A stretch of 35,838 bases of DNA from Arenibacter sp965652575 (GCA_965652575.1 CBFGWQ010000017.1:1-35838), one strand, 5' to 3'; positions 8,833 through 17,685 are shown, counted from the first letter of the stretch. The notes: generated by a model not told the origin, from the sequence alone. Numbers and translations are program-made.

Positions 8833-10269
8833 TCAGGATACTTGTAGTTTAATTTTTTCAAAGCCCGATTTGGGAGCGGAGCAAACGGGACAACAGTAAT
8901 CTTCGGCAATTTCCCTAAATGGGGTTCCAACGGCAATATTCGATTTTAAATCACCGTAGGTTTTATCGTAAACGGTGAAACAGGAACTGCATTGATATAC
9001 CTCTTTTAAAATATTGACATTGGCATTCTTTGGGGCCTCCTTCCTGGGTACGGCCCTTCCCAATTGATAAAAATATTGTTTGCTCAGTTCCATTAATAGG
9101 CCTGGTAATTCCATTTTATCCACTTCTTGGGCGTACACTTTATATTCCTGGGTATTGGGGTCAAAGTTTCTAAAATACAAAACATTGTAGGTAGGCCTTA
9201 TGGCAAAATCCCTGACCATGGCAGTAGGGGCGTTCTTTTCAATTACAATGGATGAGAAATGGGTCCGTTTTCCCGTTTCATTGCTTATTCCAAAGGTTAG
9301 TCCGTAGGTACTGATATCGTTCTGGTCAAAACTTAAAACCAAGAATTTCTTTAATTCCAATGCTTCCATATCATCTACCGGAAGGTGCCAGTTCATTTCC
9401 AGTTGGGAATGGCGAATATTGATCCCTTTTTGTCCTAAAAAGCGTTCCAGTTCGGGCCTGCTGGAGCTTTTAATTCCTTTTATGATAAACGATTTCCAAG
9501 GCGTGATGCATATTTTCCCGATACTATTGTCCAGACAATAGCCACATAATTCTTTCAGAAAATCCAGGTTGTACTTATTGTTTCGCCAATAGAGGCCCAA
9601 CCAGTATTGATCCAGCCCCATCCTGTTCATTCCTTCATAATAGGGGAATTTAATGTAGGGGGTCACCAGCTCCCGTTCTATGGTTTTGTTATTGGTATCC
9701 AATCTTTTGTTGAGAATAAAAAATAATTCTTCTACATCCGAAATGTCCCGGTATATTTCCTCAATAGCCTTTGCTATGGTGTGGATGTCCCAACTGTAAA
9801 TCAGGACAGGGTAGTAAACGGATTTGGCCCAATGGGGAAGTTTAATGTTCAGGTACCAATAATCCTCGTTTTCCGAAGCAATGAAATTAAGGTTGCCATT
9901 AAAAATAGGGACCAAGCGCTGTTTGGGATCGGTGATGTTTATTTTTAATTTGGGCAGATAATCAAAACCCTCCAGAATATACAGATAAGTAGATCCCTTG
10001 AGCCAGTGGGTCATATCAAAGATATCGGCGGACACGTAGGAGGATACAATATTTTGGTAACTTCTATCGCTTACGATGTCGGTATTGAATTTTGATATTT
10101 GTTCCAATTGTTCCTCCTTGGCATTTTGCAAGGGGAACAACAGATCTTGGCGCGATCCAAAAAACACCTCTTTCAGCCCCCCTGCCTCCAACATGGTAAT
10201 GATGTCCTTTAATTCTCCGGGAGAGGTTACCCCTCCTTTGATCAATATTCGGTGTAAATCATCATTCAT
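8833..10269 (-). CDS. Rubredoxin-tailed protein with a degenerate nitrite/sulfite reductase-like fold
   Basis: 478 residues. The C-terminus (about 421-475) is a rubredoxin domain: YQCSSC, then GTPF and CCPVC, giving the four iron-ligand cysteines C427, C430, C460 and C463. The rest is not a known enzyme by eye. It does carry two segments like the ferredoxin-like half-domains of nitrite/sulfite reductases (ILIKGGVTSPGELKDI to FGSRQDLLF near residues 8-50, and GKICITPWKSFIIKGI near 245-262). The C-x5-C and C-x3-C cysteines that hold the sirohaem-linked [4Fe-4S] cluster are absent. The gene starts 11 nt after the nitrate reductase gene, so both are one transcription unit. I infer a redox partner or assembly factor for nitrate reductase, with the rubredoxin carrying single electrons. 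Direct catalysis of nitrite reduction is unlikely without a sirohaem site. Confidence 0.8.
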   Translation of the reverse strand: MNDDLHRILIKGGVTSPGELKDIITMLEAGGLKEVFFGSRQDLLFPLQNAKEEQLEQISKFNTDIVSDRSYQNIVSSYVSADIFDMTHWLKGSTYLYILEGFDYLPKLKINITDPKQRLVPIFNGNLNFIASENEDYWYLNIKLPHWAKSVYYPVLIYSWDIHTIAKAIEEIYRDISDVEELFFILNKRLDTNNKTIERELVTPYIKFPYYEGMNRMGLDQYWLGLYWRNNKYNLDFLKELCGYCLDNSIGKICITPWKSFIIKGIKSSSRPELERFLGQKGINIRHSQLEMNWHLPVDDMEALELKKFLVLSFDQNDISTYGLTFGISNETGKRTHFSSIVIEKNAPTAMVRDFAIRPTYNVLYFRNFDPNTQEYKVYAQEVDKMELPGLLMELSKQYFYQLGRAVPRKEAPKNANVNILKEVYQCSSCFTVYDKTYGDLKSNIAVGTPFREIAEDYCCPVCSAPKSGFEKIKLQVS

Positions 10270-10280
10270 GGCACTTATTT

Positions 10281-13200
10281 TTATGAAGTAACTGATTGTA
10301 ATTGTCTGCGCAAAATGTCCTGTATTTCCGGTTTACAGCTTCCACAACCAAGCCCCGCTCCGGTTTCCGAGCACAGTTTCGAGAAGTCTTCGCATCCCCC
10401 ATTAATTGTTTCGATTAGATTGCCTTCTCCGACCTGACTGCAGGAACAGACCAATTTTCCTTTTAAGGGCACGGAATTTGTTTGCCCTCGAAGCAGCTCG
10501 TTCCGCTTTTCCGATAGCTCGATTTCTTCTTCGATCAACCTTTTAAATTCGGCAAATTCGTTTTTATCCCCCATTAGGATGGCACCTTTCAGGGTATCAT
10601 CCTTTACGATACATTTTTTGTAGTATTTCTTGCTGACGTCCATTAGGATGATTTCCTCATAACTATTGTCGTTCAACGGGGCATTTACCATACCAAGACT
10701 ACATAGATCCAGGTTTTCGAACTTTAAAATGTTCATGAGGATAGATCCATTGTAGATACTGCTAAAATCGCCCAAAATATATTTTGCGGCCGTATCGGCC
10801 TGTTGCTCGGCGGCCGAGGTTATGCCAAAAAGGGCATTTCTAAATTCGGCGATCTCGCCCAGTGCAAAAATATTGGGATCGTTGGTCTGTAAATATTCGT
10901 TCACTACTACTCCCCTTCCCGTTTTAAGATCGGATTGCTTTGCCAACTCAATATTGGGCCGGGTACCAATGGCATAGACAATGGCATTACATTTTATCGT
11001 CCTACCGGTTTTTAAGGTAATGGATAGGGAATTTTTGTCATCCCTTTCTTCAAATACGGTACTTACCTCATTATCAAAATATACCTTAATTCCCCTATCG
11101 TTTACATCTTCGGCCAATAACCGACTGGCAATTCTATCCAGCTGTCTTTCCATTAATCTTGGGGCGCGCTGAATGATGCTGATATTAATATTTTTGTTCT
11201 TAAGTGCTGCTGCCAGTTCCAGTCCCAAAAGCCCGCCTCCAACAATTACCACATGTTGCTCTTCTGAAGGAAGGCCGGTATCCTCTAAATATTTACGTAG
11301 CTTATCGGCATCCCCACGTTCTCTCATGGTAAAACGACCGGGCATATTTATTTGTACCTCGCTGGGTACGAAGGCCCTACTGCCTGTGGCCATTACCAGA
11401 ATATCATAGGTATGTTCAAAACCATTGTCGTCCGTAACGGTTTTGTTATTCCTATCTATTTGGGTTACGCCCAAACCCTGGTGTAGGGTAATATCCAATT
11501 TTTCAAGTTCCCCTTTTTTCAGTTTTTCCAGTGCTTCCCAAGAGAGTTCCTCGCTTACATATTCCGGGAGCAATACCCTATTGTAGAAAGGGTTCTTTTC
11601 CTTGGAGAAAACGTGGAGCCGGTCCGTTTCATTTTTTTCCCTATAGGTCTGGATAAATCTATAGGCGGCGGCCCCAGCCCCGATAATCACGATCTTCTGT
11701 TTGGGTTTTACATACTTTTCTACCTCTACGGCACAATACTTAAAATCGGGTTCCTTGGATACCGGATCGACCAGATCATTGGTCAGATTATTGGCCCTTC
11801 CAAAATCATTATTGAGTACTTTGCCCCAATGCATAGGGAGAAAGACCACTTTTTCGCGTATGTCAAAATTCACCTTCACCTTCACCCGTACCGTACCTCT
11901 TCTACTTTTTATCACGGCTATATCCCCATCCTTTAATTTCCGCAAATAGGCATCCACTTTGTTCATTTCCAAATATGGATCTGGGATATGGGTAAGCAAA
12001 CGCCTTACCTTTCCGGTTTTGGTACGGGTATGCCATTGGTCCCTTACCCTGCCCGTATTGAGAATTAAGGGATATTCGGATGTGGTCAATTCCGATTTGT
12101 TGTAAAGTGCGGAAGGGGCATTGAAGTGCGACTTCCTGTCGTTGGTAAAGAATTGATGATCCGTAAACAGTCTGGGGGTGCCCATATGTGTGGCGTGGGG
12201 TACCGGCCATTGAAAGCTGCCCTCATTTTTTAGTCGCCCATGGGAAAGACCGGATATATCTATTTCGGTACCTTTTGTTAAGAGGCAATGTTCGTCATAT
12301 ACCTCAGCTGCATTTTTATAATCAAAGCCATTATAGCCCATTTTTTGGGCAAACTTCCATAATATCTCAACGTCCGGCAAAGCCTCTCCCGGGGCATCGA
12401 TGACTTTGGGGAGATAACTTATTCGTCTTTCCGAATTGGTCATGGTCCCTTCCTTTTCCAACCAACCGGCAGCCGGTAAGAGCAGGTCGGCAAATTTGGT
12501 CGTTTCCGAATTATGGGAAATATCCTGAACCACCACAAAATTCGCATTTTTTAATGCTTTTTCCGTCCTATGAACGTTTGGCATGCTCACGATCGGATTG
12601 GTGCAGATTATCCAAATGGCCTTCATTTTTCCACTTTCCAAGGCGCTGAACATCTCCGTAGCAGTATGACCAGGTTCGGATTTAATGTCTTTCCCGCCCC
12701 AAAAATCCGATACTTCCCTACGGTGTTTGGGATTGCCCAGTTCCCTATGGGCTGCAAGTAAGCTGGCCATACCCCCTACTTCCCTGCCCCCCATGGCGTT
12801 GGGCTGTCCGGTAAGCGAAAATGGTCCGGCACCGGGTTTCCCGATCTGTCCGGTCAAGAGCGACAGGTTCATTAGGGCCACATTTTTGGACACCCCGATG
12901 ACACTTTGGTTCAGTCCCATGGTCCACATACTTATAAATGCATTTGCATTGCCTATATACATTGCCGCCTTTTTAATGTCCTCTGTGGGAATTCCACAAA
13001 GTTCGGCAGCCTTTTTTATTGAAAGCTGAAAGGCACTCTCTTTAACGGCATCAAAATTTACGGTATGCTTTTTTATGAAATTTCTATCTATTTTTTTCTT
13101 TTCTATCAACCAACGTGCAATGGCATTGAAAAGAATAACATCCGTTCCCGGTAATATTTGTAAATGAAGATCGGCAACGGCACAGGTCTGTGTTTTTCTG

Positions 13201-13814
13201 GGGTCTACTACTATTATTTTTACGTTTGGATGTTTCTCCTTATGTTGTTCCAATCTTCTAAAGAGGATGGGATGGCACCAGGCAGGATTTGCCCCGGCGA
13301 TAAGGAAACAATCCGATAGCTCTATATCGTCATAGGAAATGGGTACGGAATCCTCTCCCAGCATTTTTTTATAACCTACCACGGCAGAACTCATACAGAG
13401 CCTGGAATTTGTATCAATATTATTGGTACCGATAAAACCTTTGGTCAGTTTATTTACCAAATAATATTCTTCGGTAAGACATTGGCCGGAAACATAGAAA
13501 CCTACACTATCCGGACCATGTTTATCAATAATGCTTTTGAATACGGCAGCGGCCCTGTCCAGAGCCGTATTCCAAGAGACCCTTTGCAAAGGGTGGTTTC
13601 TGCTCCATCTCATTTCCGGATATAAGATCCGGTCGCTTACATCCTGGGCCACATAGTTGAGATTCTTCCCTTTGGAACAGAGCATACCTTTGTTTACGGG
13701 ATAATCCTGATCTCCCTCAACACTGATATTGCCCTTGGGGTCCTGTTGGACCACAATGCCACAGCCAACCCCACAATAGGAGCATATAGTTTTATGTCCG
13801 TTCTTTTTCTGCAT
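10281..13814 (-). CDS. Assimilatory nitrate reductase fused to NirB-like FAD/NAD(P)H reductase and BFD [2Fe-2S] domains
   Basis: A 1177-residue fusion that should reduce nitrate to nitrite in the cytoplasm with electrons from NAD(P)H. Residues 1 to about 700 are a molybdopterin oxidoreductase of the NarB/NasA group: C11, C14, C18 and C46 bind a [4Fe-4S] cluster, and C140 in NSRLCMSSA is the expected Mo ligand. From about 704 comes a pyridine nucleotide-disulfide oxidoreductase module with FAD (IVIIGAGAAAYRF) and NAD(P) (VVIVGGGLLGLELAAAL) Rossmann motifs. The end (about 1118-1170) is a BFD-like [2Fe-2S] domain (CSC and CGSC). Elsewhere, as in Bacillus, the FAD and Mo parts are separate proteins, so this polypeptide would be self-contained. 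The rubredoxin-tailed gene follows after 11 nt, and the regulator gene lies 173 bp upstream. The start is the first in-frame ATG and puts the cluster motif at the usual place. Confidence 0.93.
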   Translation of the reverse strand: MQKKNGHKTICSYCGVGCGIVVQQDPKGNISVEGDQDYPVNKGMLCSKGKNLNYVAQDVSDRILYPEMRWSRNHPLQRVSWNTALDRAAAVFKSIIDKHGPDSVGFYVSGQCLTEEYYLVNKLTKGFIGTNNIDTNSRLCMSSAVVGYKKMLGEDSVPISYDDIELSDCFLIAGANPAWCHPILFRRLEQHKEKHPNVKIIVVDPRKTQTCAVADLHLQILPGTDVILFNAIARWLIEKKKIDRNFIKKHTVNFDAVKESAFQLSIKKAAELCGIPTEDIKKAAMYIGNANAFISMWTMGLNQSVIGVSKNVALMNLSLLTGQIGKPGAGPFSLTGQPNAMGGREVGGMASLLAAHRELGNPKHRREVSDFWGGKDIKSEPGHTATEMFSALESGKMKAIWIICTNPIVSMPNVHRTEKALKNANFVVVQDISHNSETTKFADLLLPAAGWLEKEGTMTNSERRISYLPKVIDAPGEALPDVEILWKFAQKMGYNGFDYKNAAEVYDEHCLLTKGTEIDISGLSHGRLKNEGSFQWPVPHATHMGTPRLFTDHQFFTNDRKSHFNAPSALYNKSELTTSEYPLILNTGRVRDQWHTRTKTGKVRRLLTHIPDPYLEMNKVDAYLRKLKDGDIAVIKSRRGTVRVKVKVNFDIREKVVFLPMHWGKVLNNDFGRANNLTNDLVDPVSKEPDFKYCAVEVEKYVKPKQKIVIIGAGAAAYRFIQTYREKNETDRLHVFSKEKNPFYNRVLLPEYVSEELSWEALEKLKKGELEKLDITLHQGLGVTQIDRNNKTVTDDNGFEHTYDILVMATGSRAFVPSEVQINMPGRFTMRERGDADKLRKYLEDTGLPSEEQHVVIVGGGLLGLELAAALKNKNINISIIQRAPRLMERQLDRIASRLLAEDVNDRGIKVYFDNEVSTVFEERDDKNSLSITLKTGRTIKCNAIVYAIGTRPNIELAKQSDLKTGRGVVVNEYLQTNDPNIFALGEIAEFRNALFGITSAAEQQADTAAKYILGDFSSIYNGSILMNILKFENLDLCSLGMVNAPLNDNSYEEIILMDVSKKYYKKCIVKDDTLKGAILMGDKNEFAEFKRLIEEEIELSEKRNELLRGQTNSVPLKGKLVCSCSQVGEGNLIETINGGCEDFSKLCSETGAGLGCGSCKPEIQDILRRQLQSVTS

Positions 13815-13861
13815 AAATTTCTTGTATTAAAAGAAACCAAATAAATAGGATCTAAAATTAT

Positions 13862-13884
13862 CAAATTAAGTATAAATACGTAGT
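13862..13884 (-). promoter_or_regulatory. Nitrate reductase promoter: -7-like element with two TACKTA hexamers
   Basis: On the minus strand TTAATTTG (13869-13862) resembles the Bacteroidota -7 element TAnnTTTG and lies 47 nt before the ATG. TACTTA (13872-13867) overlaps its upstream edge and TACGTA (13882-13877) lies exactly 10 bp further up. No clear TTTG at -33 is seen, as expected for an activator-dependent promoter. The hexamers recur at narK and nirB. Confidence 0.55.
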
Positions 13885-13987
13885 AACTTATTGATAATAG
13901 TTAGGCAGAATATTGACAAAAAGGCAATAAATGTTGTGGTATATTGGATATTAATGATTTAACACCGACAATGGTGTCAAGGGAGCC

Positions 13988-14659
13988 TCATACCAAATTA
14001 AACTCCTGCGCCTTTTTGGCCAGGTCCATAAGATTGTTTACGCCCATTTTTCGCATTAGATTAAAGCGATGGGTTTCAATGGTCCGTTTACTTTTTTGAA
14101 GTTTTTCAGAAATTTGTTTGTTGGTAAGGCCTGAAAGCACGAGTTCCAGGATTTCTAGTTCTTTGCTGGTAATGCCAAAGGAGTTATTTCCGTTTTTTGG
14201 GGAATGCCTGTTATCCTGTTTGGTCTGTCCCTGGCCCAACAGATTGTTTACCAAAACATTGGATATGTCCCCACTAAAATATTTGCCTCCCTGGACCACA
14301 GTTGTAATTGCCTTTAGGAATTCCGTTTTTCCGGTGTCCTTGAGTAGATAACCACTGGCTCCTGCATTTACCGATTTAAGGATGTATTCTTCCGAATCGT
14401 GCATGGAGAGTATGATACATTTTGTTGCGGACGAATGTTTGTTAAGTTCCTCTACGGCCTCTATGCCGTTCATCCCGGGCATTCGGATATCGATGATCAA
14501 CAGATCTGGTTTTTTATCCAGTACCATTTGAACGGCCTCCTTGCCATTGGAGACCTCACCGATTACTACATAAGTATCATCTTCTTCCAATAATGCCCTT
14601 ATGCCATCCCTTACAAGGGAATGGTCATCGGCCAATACAATACGTGTACTTTTATCCAC
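13988..14659 (-). CDS. NarL/FixJ-type response regulator
   Basis: 223 residues. The receiver domain shows the acidic pair D11-D12, the phospho-acceptor D57 in LLIIDIRMPGMNG, and the conserved Lys in GYLLKDTGK. A LuxR-type helix-turn-helix follows (about 155-215; LTNKQISEKLQKSKRTIETH). It is a DNA-binding transcription factor and should be switched by a HisKA_3-type kinase. The only such kinase in the window is encoded at 21811-23628, in the opposite arm of the nitrate island, and its sensor resembles NarX. I infer that the pair senses nitrate or nitrite and controls the surrounding genes, probably through the TACKTA arrays. A partial site (TAAGTATTCATAC, 14702-14714) sits upstream of its own start, compatible with autoregulation. 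Confidence 0.92.
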   Translation of the reverse strand: MDKSTRIVLADDHSLVRDGIRALLEEDDTYVVIGEVSNGKEAVQMVLDKKPDLLIIDIRMPGMNGIEAVEELNKHSSATKCIILSMHDSEEYILKSVNAGASGYLLKDTGKTEFLKAITTVVQGGKYFSGDISNVLVNNLLGQGQTKQDNRHSPKNGNNSFGITSKELEILELVLSGLTNKQISEKLQKSKRTIETHRFNLMRKMGVNNLMDLAKKAQEFNLV

Positions 14660-14701
14660 AATAGTCCATTCTTTGGAACAAAGATAGGATAAAAATAAAA
14701 C

Positions 14702-14714
14702 TAAGTATTCATAC
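14702..14714 (-). promoter_or_regulatory. Partial copy of the nitrate-island motif upstream of the response regulator
   Basis: TAAGTATTCATAC resembles the left part of the 16-bp palindrome upstream of narK (TAAGTATTAATACTTA). It lies 43 bp before the regulator ATG. Only one hexamer (TACTTA on the minus strand) is intact, so the call is weak. Confidence 0.3.
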
Positions 14715-14778
14715 GGTGAAAATAGATATTACAATTTTGATCACAGGTCTTATTTACATTGTCTGGACGCAAATTAGG

Positions 14779-16062
14779 CTATAGGGAAGTGTTCAAAAAT
14801 TTGGGTTTGATGACCAACATGGCCCAGGCCCAATTTTGGCTACTGGCAGAAGCATCCTCCGCAATGCCTTTTAGTTCGTACATACCATCACTGGCAAACA
14901 TTTGGGAATAACCCAATTGTAGGGAATAGCCTTTAAATGCATGTGAAAGCACTAGGTCCAATTCCGTTCCCAAAGATTTTTCCCCACTGGGCAAAGCTTC
15001 ATCCCCACTAAAGTTAAGCAACTTGAGCATTAAGCTCGATTTTTCCCCGATCTTGAAGTTGGCACTCACATGAACATCAAAAAGTCCAACTGAATTGGCA
15101 TGATTGCCCACGTAGAAATAATCCATAAATCCGTTGAATTTATGATTGGTGCCGTACAGGGGGAAAAAGGCCCCGGTTTTATTGTCGATACCGGCATCAT
15201 TGCCACTTATCATTTCCATTCCCGCCCCCAAGGTTACTTTGTCGGAGGTCTTATAGTTGAAATCCAGCCCCAACAAATGGGCACCCTCAACTTTTACCGC
15301 ACCCTGTCTTTCCCCTGTTTGAAAAAAAGCGTTCATAACGGCCCCGAAATTTTCTATTTTATAGTCCAAATGTGTTCCAAAGGTTTGCAAATTACTTATA
15401 CCATCGGGCGTTGTGCCATCCGCTTTAAAATTTTGGAAGCCATTGTTCAACAGCAATAGGCTTCCACTTAAGTTTTTCCAATTTTGTTTTAGATAGAGGT
15501 ATTGCATGGTCTTATAGGTAAAGAAACCTGTAGTGTTGTACGCGGTTCCTACCGATTGAAAACCGCTGGGATCGTCATAATCCTGACTAAAGGCCAATCC
15601 CAAATCGATTTGAAATTTTTCCTTCGCATATTTTAAAATGGCGGCATCGTGGTTACGTGCCTGTTGTGCCCAGCCAACACTGCCCAAAATACGTTGATCA
15701 TCGTAATCCAAGGTCTGTCTTCCCAATTTAGCGGAAAAACCACTTCCCAGATCGATATCCGTCCAGGCTTCAAATACCGCAAATGAATTATTTTCATCAT
15801 CGGGTAGAAGCTGCCTGTTCTCGCCCCAAACCATTACATCTTGAAGGCTTACATAAAATATATAGGCATCAATGGTGTAGCCTGCATTTAAGCGCAAACG
15901 GGTTGAAACACCAAATCCGGCATCTGCATCATCTGCTATTAAGTTGCCAAATCCATGGCGCAGTTCGGTACGGGGCCTAAATTCTCCATCCAATGTAAAC
16001 TGTGCACGGGAAATAGATCCGTACAGTGCTATGACAGTAAATAAAAGATATATTCCTTTCAT
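14779..16062 (-). CDS. Alginate-export-family outer-membrane porin, probably for nitrate
   Basis: 427 residues from the ATG at 16062. This start is chosen because it gives a clean signal peptide (MKGIYLLFTVIALYGSISRAQF); the upstream in-frame codons do not look like a leader. The mature protein begins FTLDGEFRPRTELRHGFG and continues with short amphipathic strands, including AKLGRQTLDYDDQRILGSVGW, which is typical of the alginate-export porin family. Members form narrow beta-barrels in the outer membrane, and the family name reflects AlgE rather than a fixed substrate. The gene lies 117 bp after narK on the same strand, and nothing in the window concerns alginate. I therefore infer an anion channel bringing nitrate or nitrite into the periplasm ahead of NarK. 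The substrate is untested. Confidence 0.85.
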   Translation of the reverse strand: MKGIYLLFTVIALYGSISRAQFTLDGEFRPRTELRHGFGNLIADDADAGFGVSTRLRLNAGYTIDAYIFYVSLQDVMVWGENRQLLPDDENNSFAVFEAWTDIDLGSGFSAKLGRQTLDYDDQRILGSVGWAQQARNHDAAILKYAKEKFQIDLGLAFSQDYDDPSGFQSVGTAYNTTGFFTYKTMQYLYLKQNWKNLSGSLLLLNNGFQNFKADGTTPDGISNLQTFGTHLDYKIENFGAVMNAFFQTGERQGAVKVEGAHLLGLDFNYKTSDKVTLGAGMEMISGNDAGIDNKTGAFFPLYGTNHKFNGFMDYFYVGNHANSVGLFDVHVSANFKIGEKSSLMLKLLNFSGDEALPSGEKSLGTELDLVLSHAFKGYSLQLGYSQMFASDGMYELKGIAEDASASSQNWAWAMLVIKPKFLNTSL

Positions 16063-16179
16063 CTGGTTAAAAAATTTTATTAATGTAAAAATGGGGGCGA
16101 TAAAAATTTTCTGTATAGATCCATCGCTGTACTGTATTCCGTTCTCCCATATGGGGCACATAGGGGGTAATTTCTTCTC

Positions 16180-17598
16180 CTATTTATCTACTCCGGACAG
16201 TAGGAGTTCGGCCTTGGTCTCGTCCCTCACGGCCTTTTCATCGGCAGTGGCAAACCTAATGCCCAGGGACAATAGGGCGGCACATACTACAAAACCGCCT
16301 ATAACAAAAAAACCGTTGGAAACAGCTGATGCGGCAGCCGTGGTCTGGGCAGTCTTTACGGCCTCTACGCCCAATTCGCTATTGGCAGCTATGGCAGCAC
16401 TTTCGGCTATGGCAGATTTGGATTTTAATAACAAGGCGGCCAAAAAAGCCCCTACGTTCCCCCCTGCCCCAACAATTCCGGAAATAGCTCCTATGGCTTT
16501 CTTATTAATGAAGGGTACTACAGAAAAAGTAGCCCCTTCCGCCATCTGTACGGTAAGACTGAAGGCAATTAGAAATACCATTCCAAATACCAAGCTAACG
16601 GTCATGGAAAAGATAGAAAGCATTAGTCCTTCCATAGCCAGGATCAGGGCAAGAAAAACTACCCTGCCGCGCAGGCCACGAAACTTACCGAAAAGATCTC
16701 CGAAATACCCGCCCAATGTTCTGGCAAAAATATTCATGAGTGCAAACGACAGCACCAAGTTTCCTGCGGTTGAGCGATCCAGGCCAAATCTATTCTGAAG
16801 ATAATCGTCCATGGTGCCGTACACCGTTAATTCTATTCCAAAGCAGGCCGCATAGACTAAAAACAATATCCAGACCCTGTAATCCTTCAATGTAGTCAAG
16901 AAGGATACTTCATCTTTCTTTAAATTGGGCATTTTGCCTGTCAACTTCAGTTCTTTAAAATTGCCTTCAGGGGTATCCTTGGTAAAGAAGTAATATATTA
17001 ATCCCATAGAGAAACAAATAATTCCTGCAATTACCATAGAATACCTCCAAGCTACCTCATCGGCAATTCCAAAACCAACCACTCCTGCTGCGATCAATGG
17101 CATGCCCAAGCGGTTGGCACCGCCACCAAGATTGCCCCAGCCGGCCGAAGTGGCATTTGCCGTGCCCACTATATTGGGGGCAAACATTATTGAGGTATGG
17201 AATTGTGTTATTACGAAAGAAGCCCCTATAAAGCCGATAAACAACCTGCATATAAGAAATTGAAGCGGGGTCTGTACCAATCCTAGCAGTATTACAGGTA
17301 TGGATCCAAGTATCAATAAATAGGTATAGCATAATCTAGGACCGTATTTATCACATAACTTTCCTATTAACAATCGGGCAAATACTGTTCCGGAAACCGC
17401 CAATATTATGGAGTTCCACTTTTGCGCAGGGGTCAATCCCAAATCTTTGACCACGTCGGGCATAAAAGGAACTATACCGAACCATGCAAAGAAACATATG
17501 AAAAAGGCTATGGAGGTTATCCAAAATGTACGTATGGGAACGCTCTTGAAGTTTAAAAGTTCTAGTTTAGTAGCTTTGGCAGAGATAAATTCTTTCAT
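16180..17598 (-). CDS. narK: Nitrate/nitrite transporter of the MFS NNP family (NarK/NasA type)
   Basis: 472 residues from the ATG at 17598; an upstream in-frame ATG at 17643 would overlap the promoter elements and is rejected. About 12 membrane segments are visible. The nitrate signature lies at about 146-160 (TANATSAGWGNLGGG) with a second, weaker one late in the protein (ISGIVGAGGNVGAF), the two-motif pattern of nitrate/nitrite porters. R75 in VFARLLIGKLCDKYGPR fits the substrate-binding Arg of helix 2. It imports nitrate across the inner membrane for the reductase encoded downstream on the same strand. It is transcribed divergently from nirB, with a 572-bp shared upstream region, and the outer-membrane porin gene follows it. 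Confidence 0.93.
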   Translation of the reverse strand: MKEFISAKATKLELLNFKSVPIRTFWITSIAFFICFFAWFGIVPFMPDVVKDLGLTPAQKWNSIILAVSGTVFARLLIGKLCDKYGPRLCYTYLLILGSIPVILLGLVQTPLQFLICRLFIGFIGASFVITQFHTSIMFAPNIVGTANATSAGWGNLGGGANRLGMPLIAAGVVGFGIADEVAWRYSMVIAGIICFSMGLIYYFFTKDTPEGNFKELKLTGKMPNLKKDEVSFLTTLKDYRVWILFLVYAACFGIELTVYGTMDDYLQNRFGLDRSTAGNLVLSFALMNIFARTLGGYFGDLFGKFRGLRGRVVFLALILAMEGLMLSIFSMTVSLVFGMVFLIAFSLTVQMAEGATFSVVPFINKKAIGAISGIVGAGGNVGAFLAALLLKSKSAIAESAAIAANSELGVEAVKTAQTTAAASAVSNGFFVIGGFVVCAALLSLGIRFATADEKAVRDETKAELLLSGVDK

Positions 17599-17640
17599 AA
17601 CCGAATTGTTTTTAGGGTTCCTTATTTTGATTAACAAAAT

Positions 17641-17685
17641 CAAAAATACGTATTATTAAGTATTAATACTTATAAATATTACGTA
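17641..17685 (-). promoter_or_regulatory. narK: narK promoter with 16-bp palindrome and four TACKTA hexamers
   Basis: On the minus strand TATTTTTG (17648-17641) matches the Bacteroidota -7 element TAnnTTTG and lies 42 nt before the ATG. TACGTA (17647-17652) overlaps its upstream edge. Next comes a perfect palindrome TAAGTATTAATACTTA (17657-17672) made of two facing hexamers, then another TACGTA (17680-17685). The first three hexamers begin 10 bp apart, about one helical turn. TACTTAT (17667-17673) also fits the E. coli NarL heptamer TACYYMT. These look like operator sites for the island's NarL-type regulator. Confidence 0.6.

Noticed and set aside
15944..16798. 284-codon plus-strand open frame across the porin and narK genes
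   Set aside because: It spans the ends of two well-supported minus-strand genes and the gap between them, with no recognisable domain.
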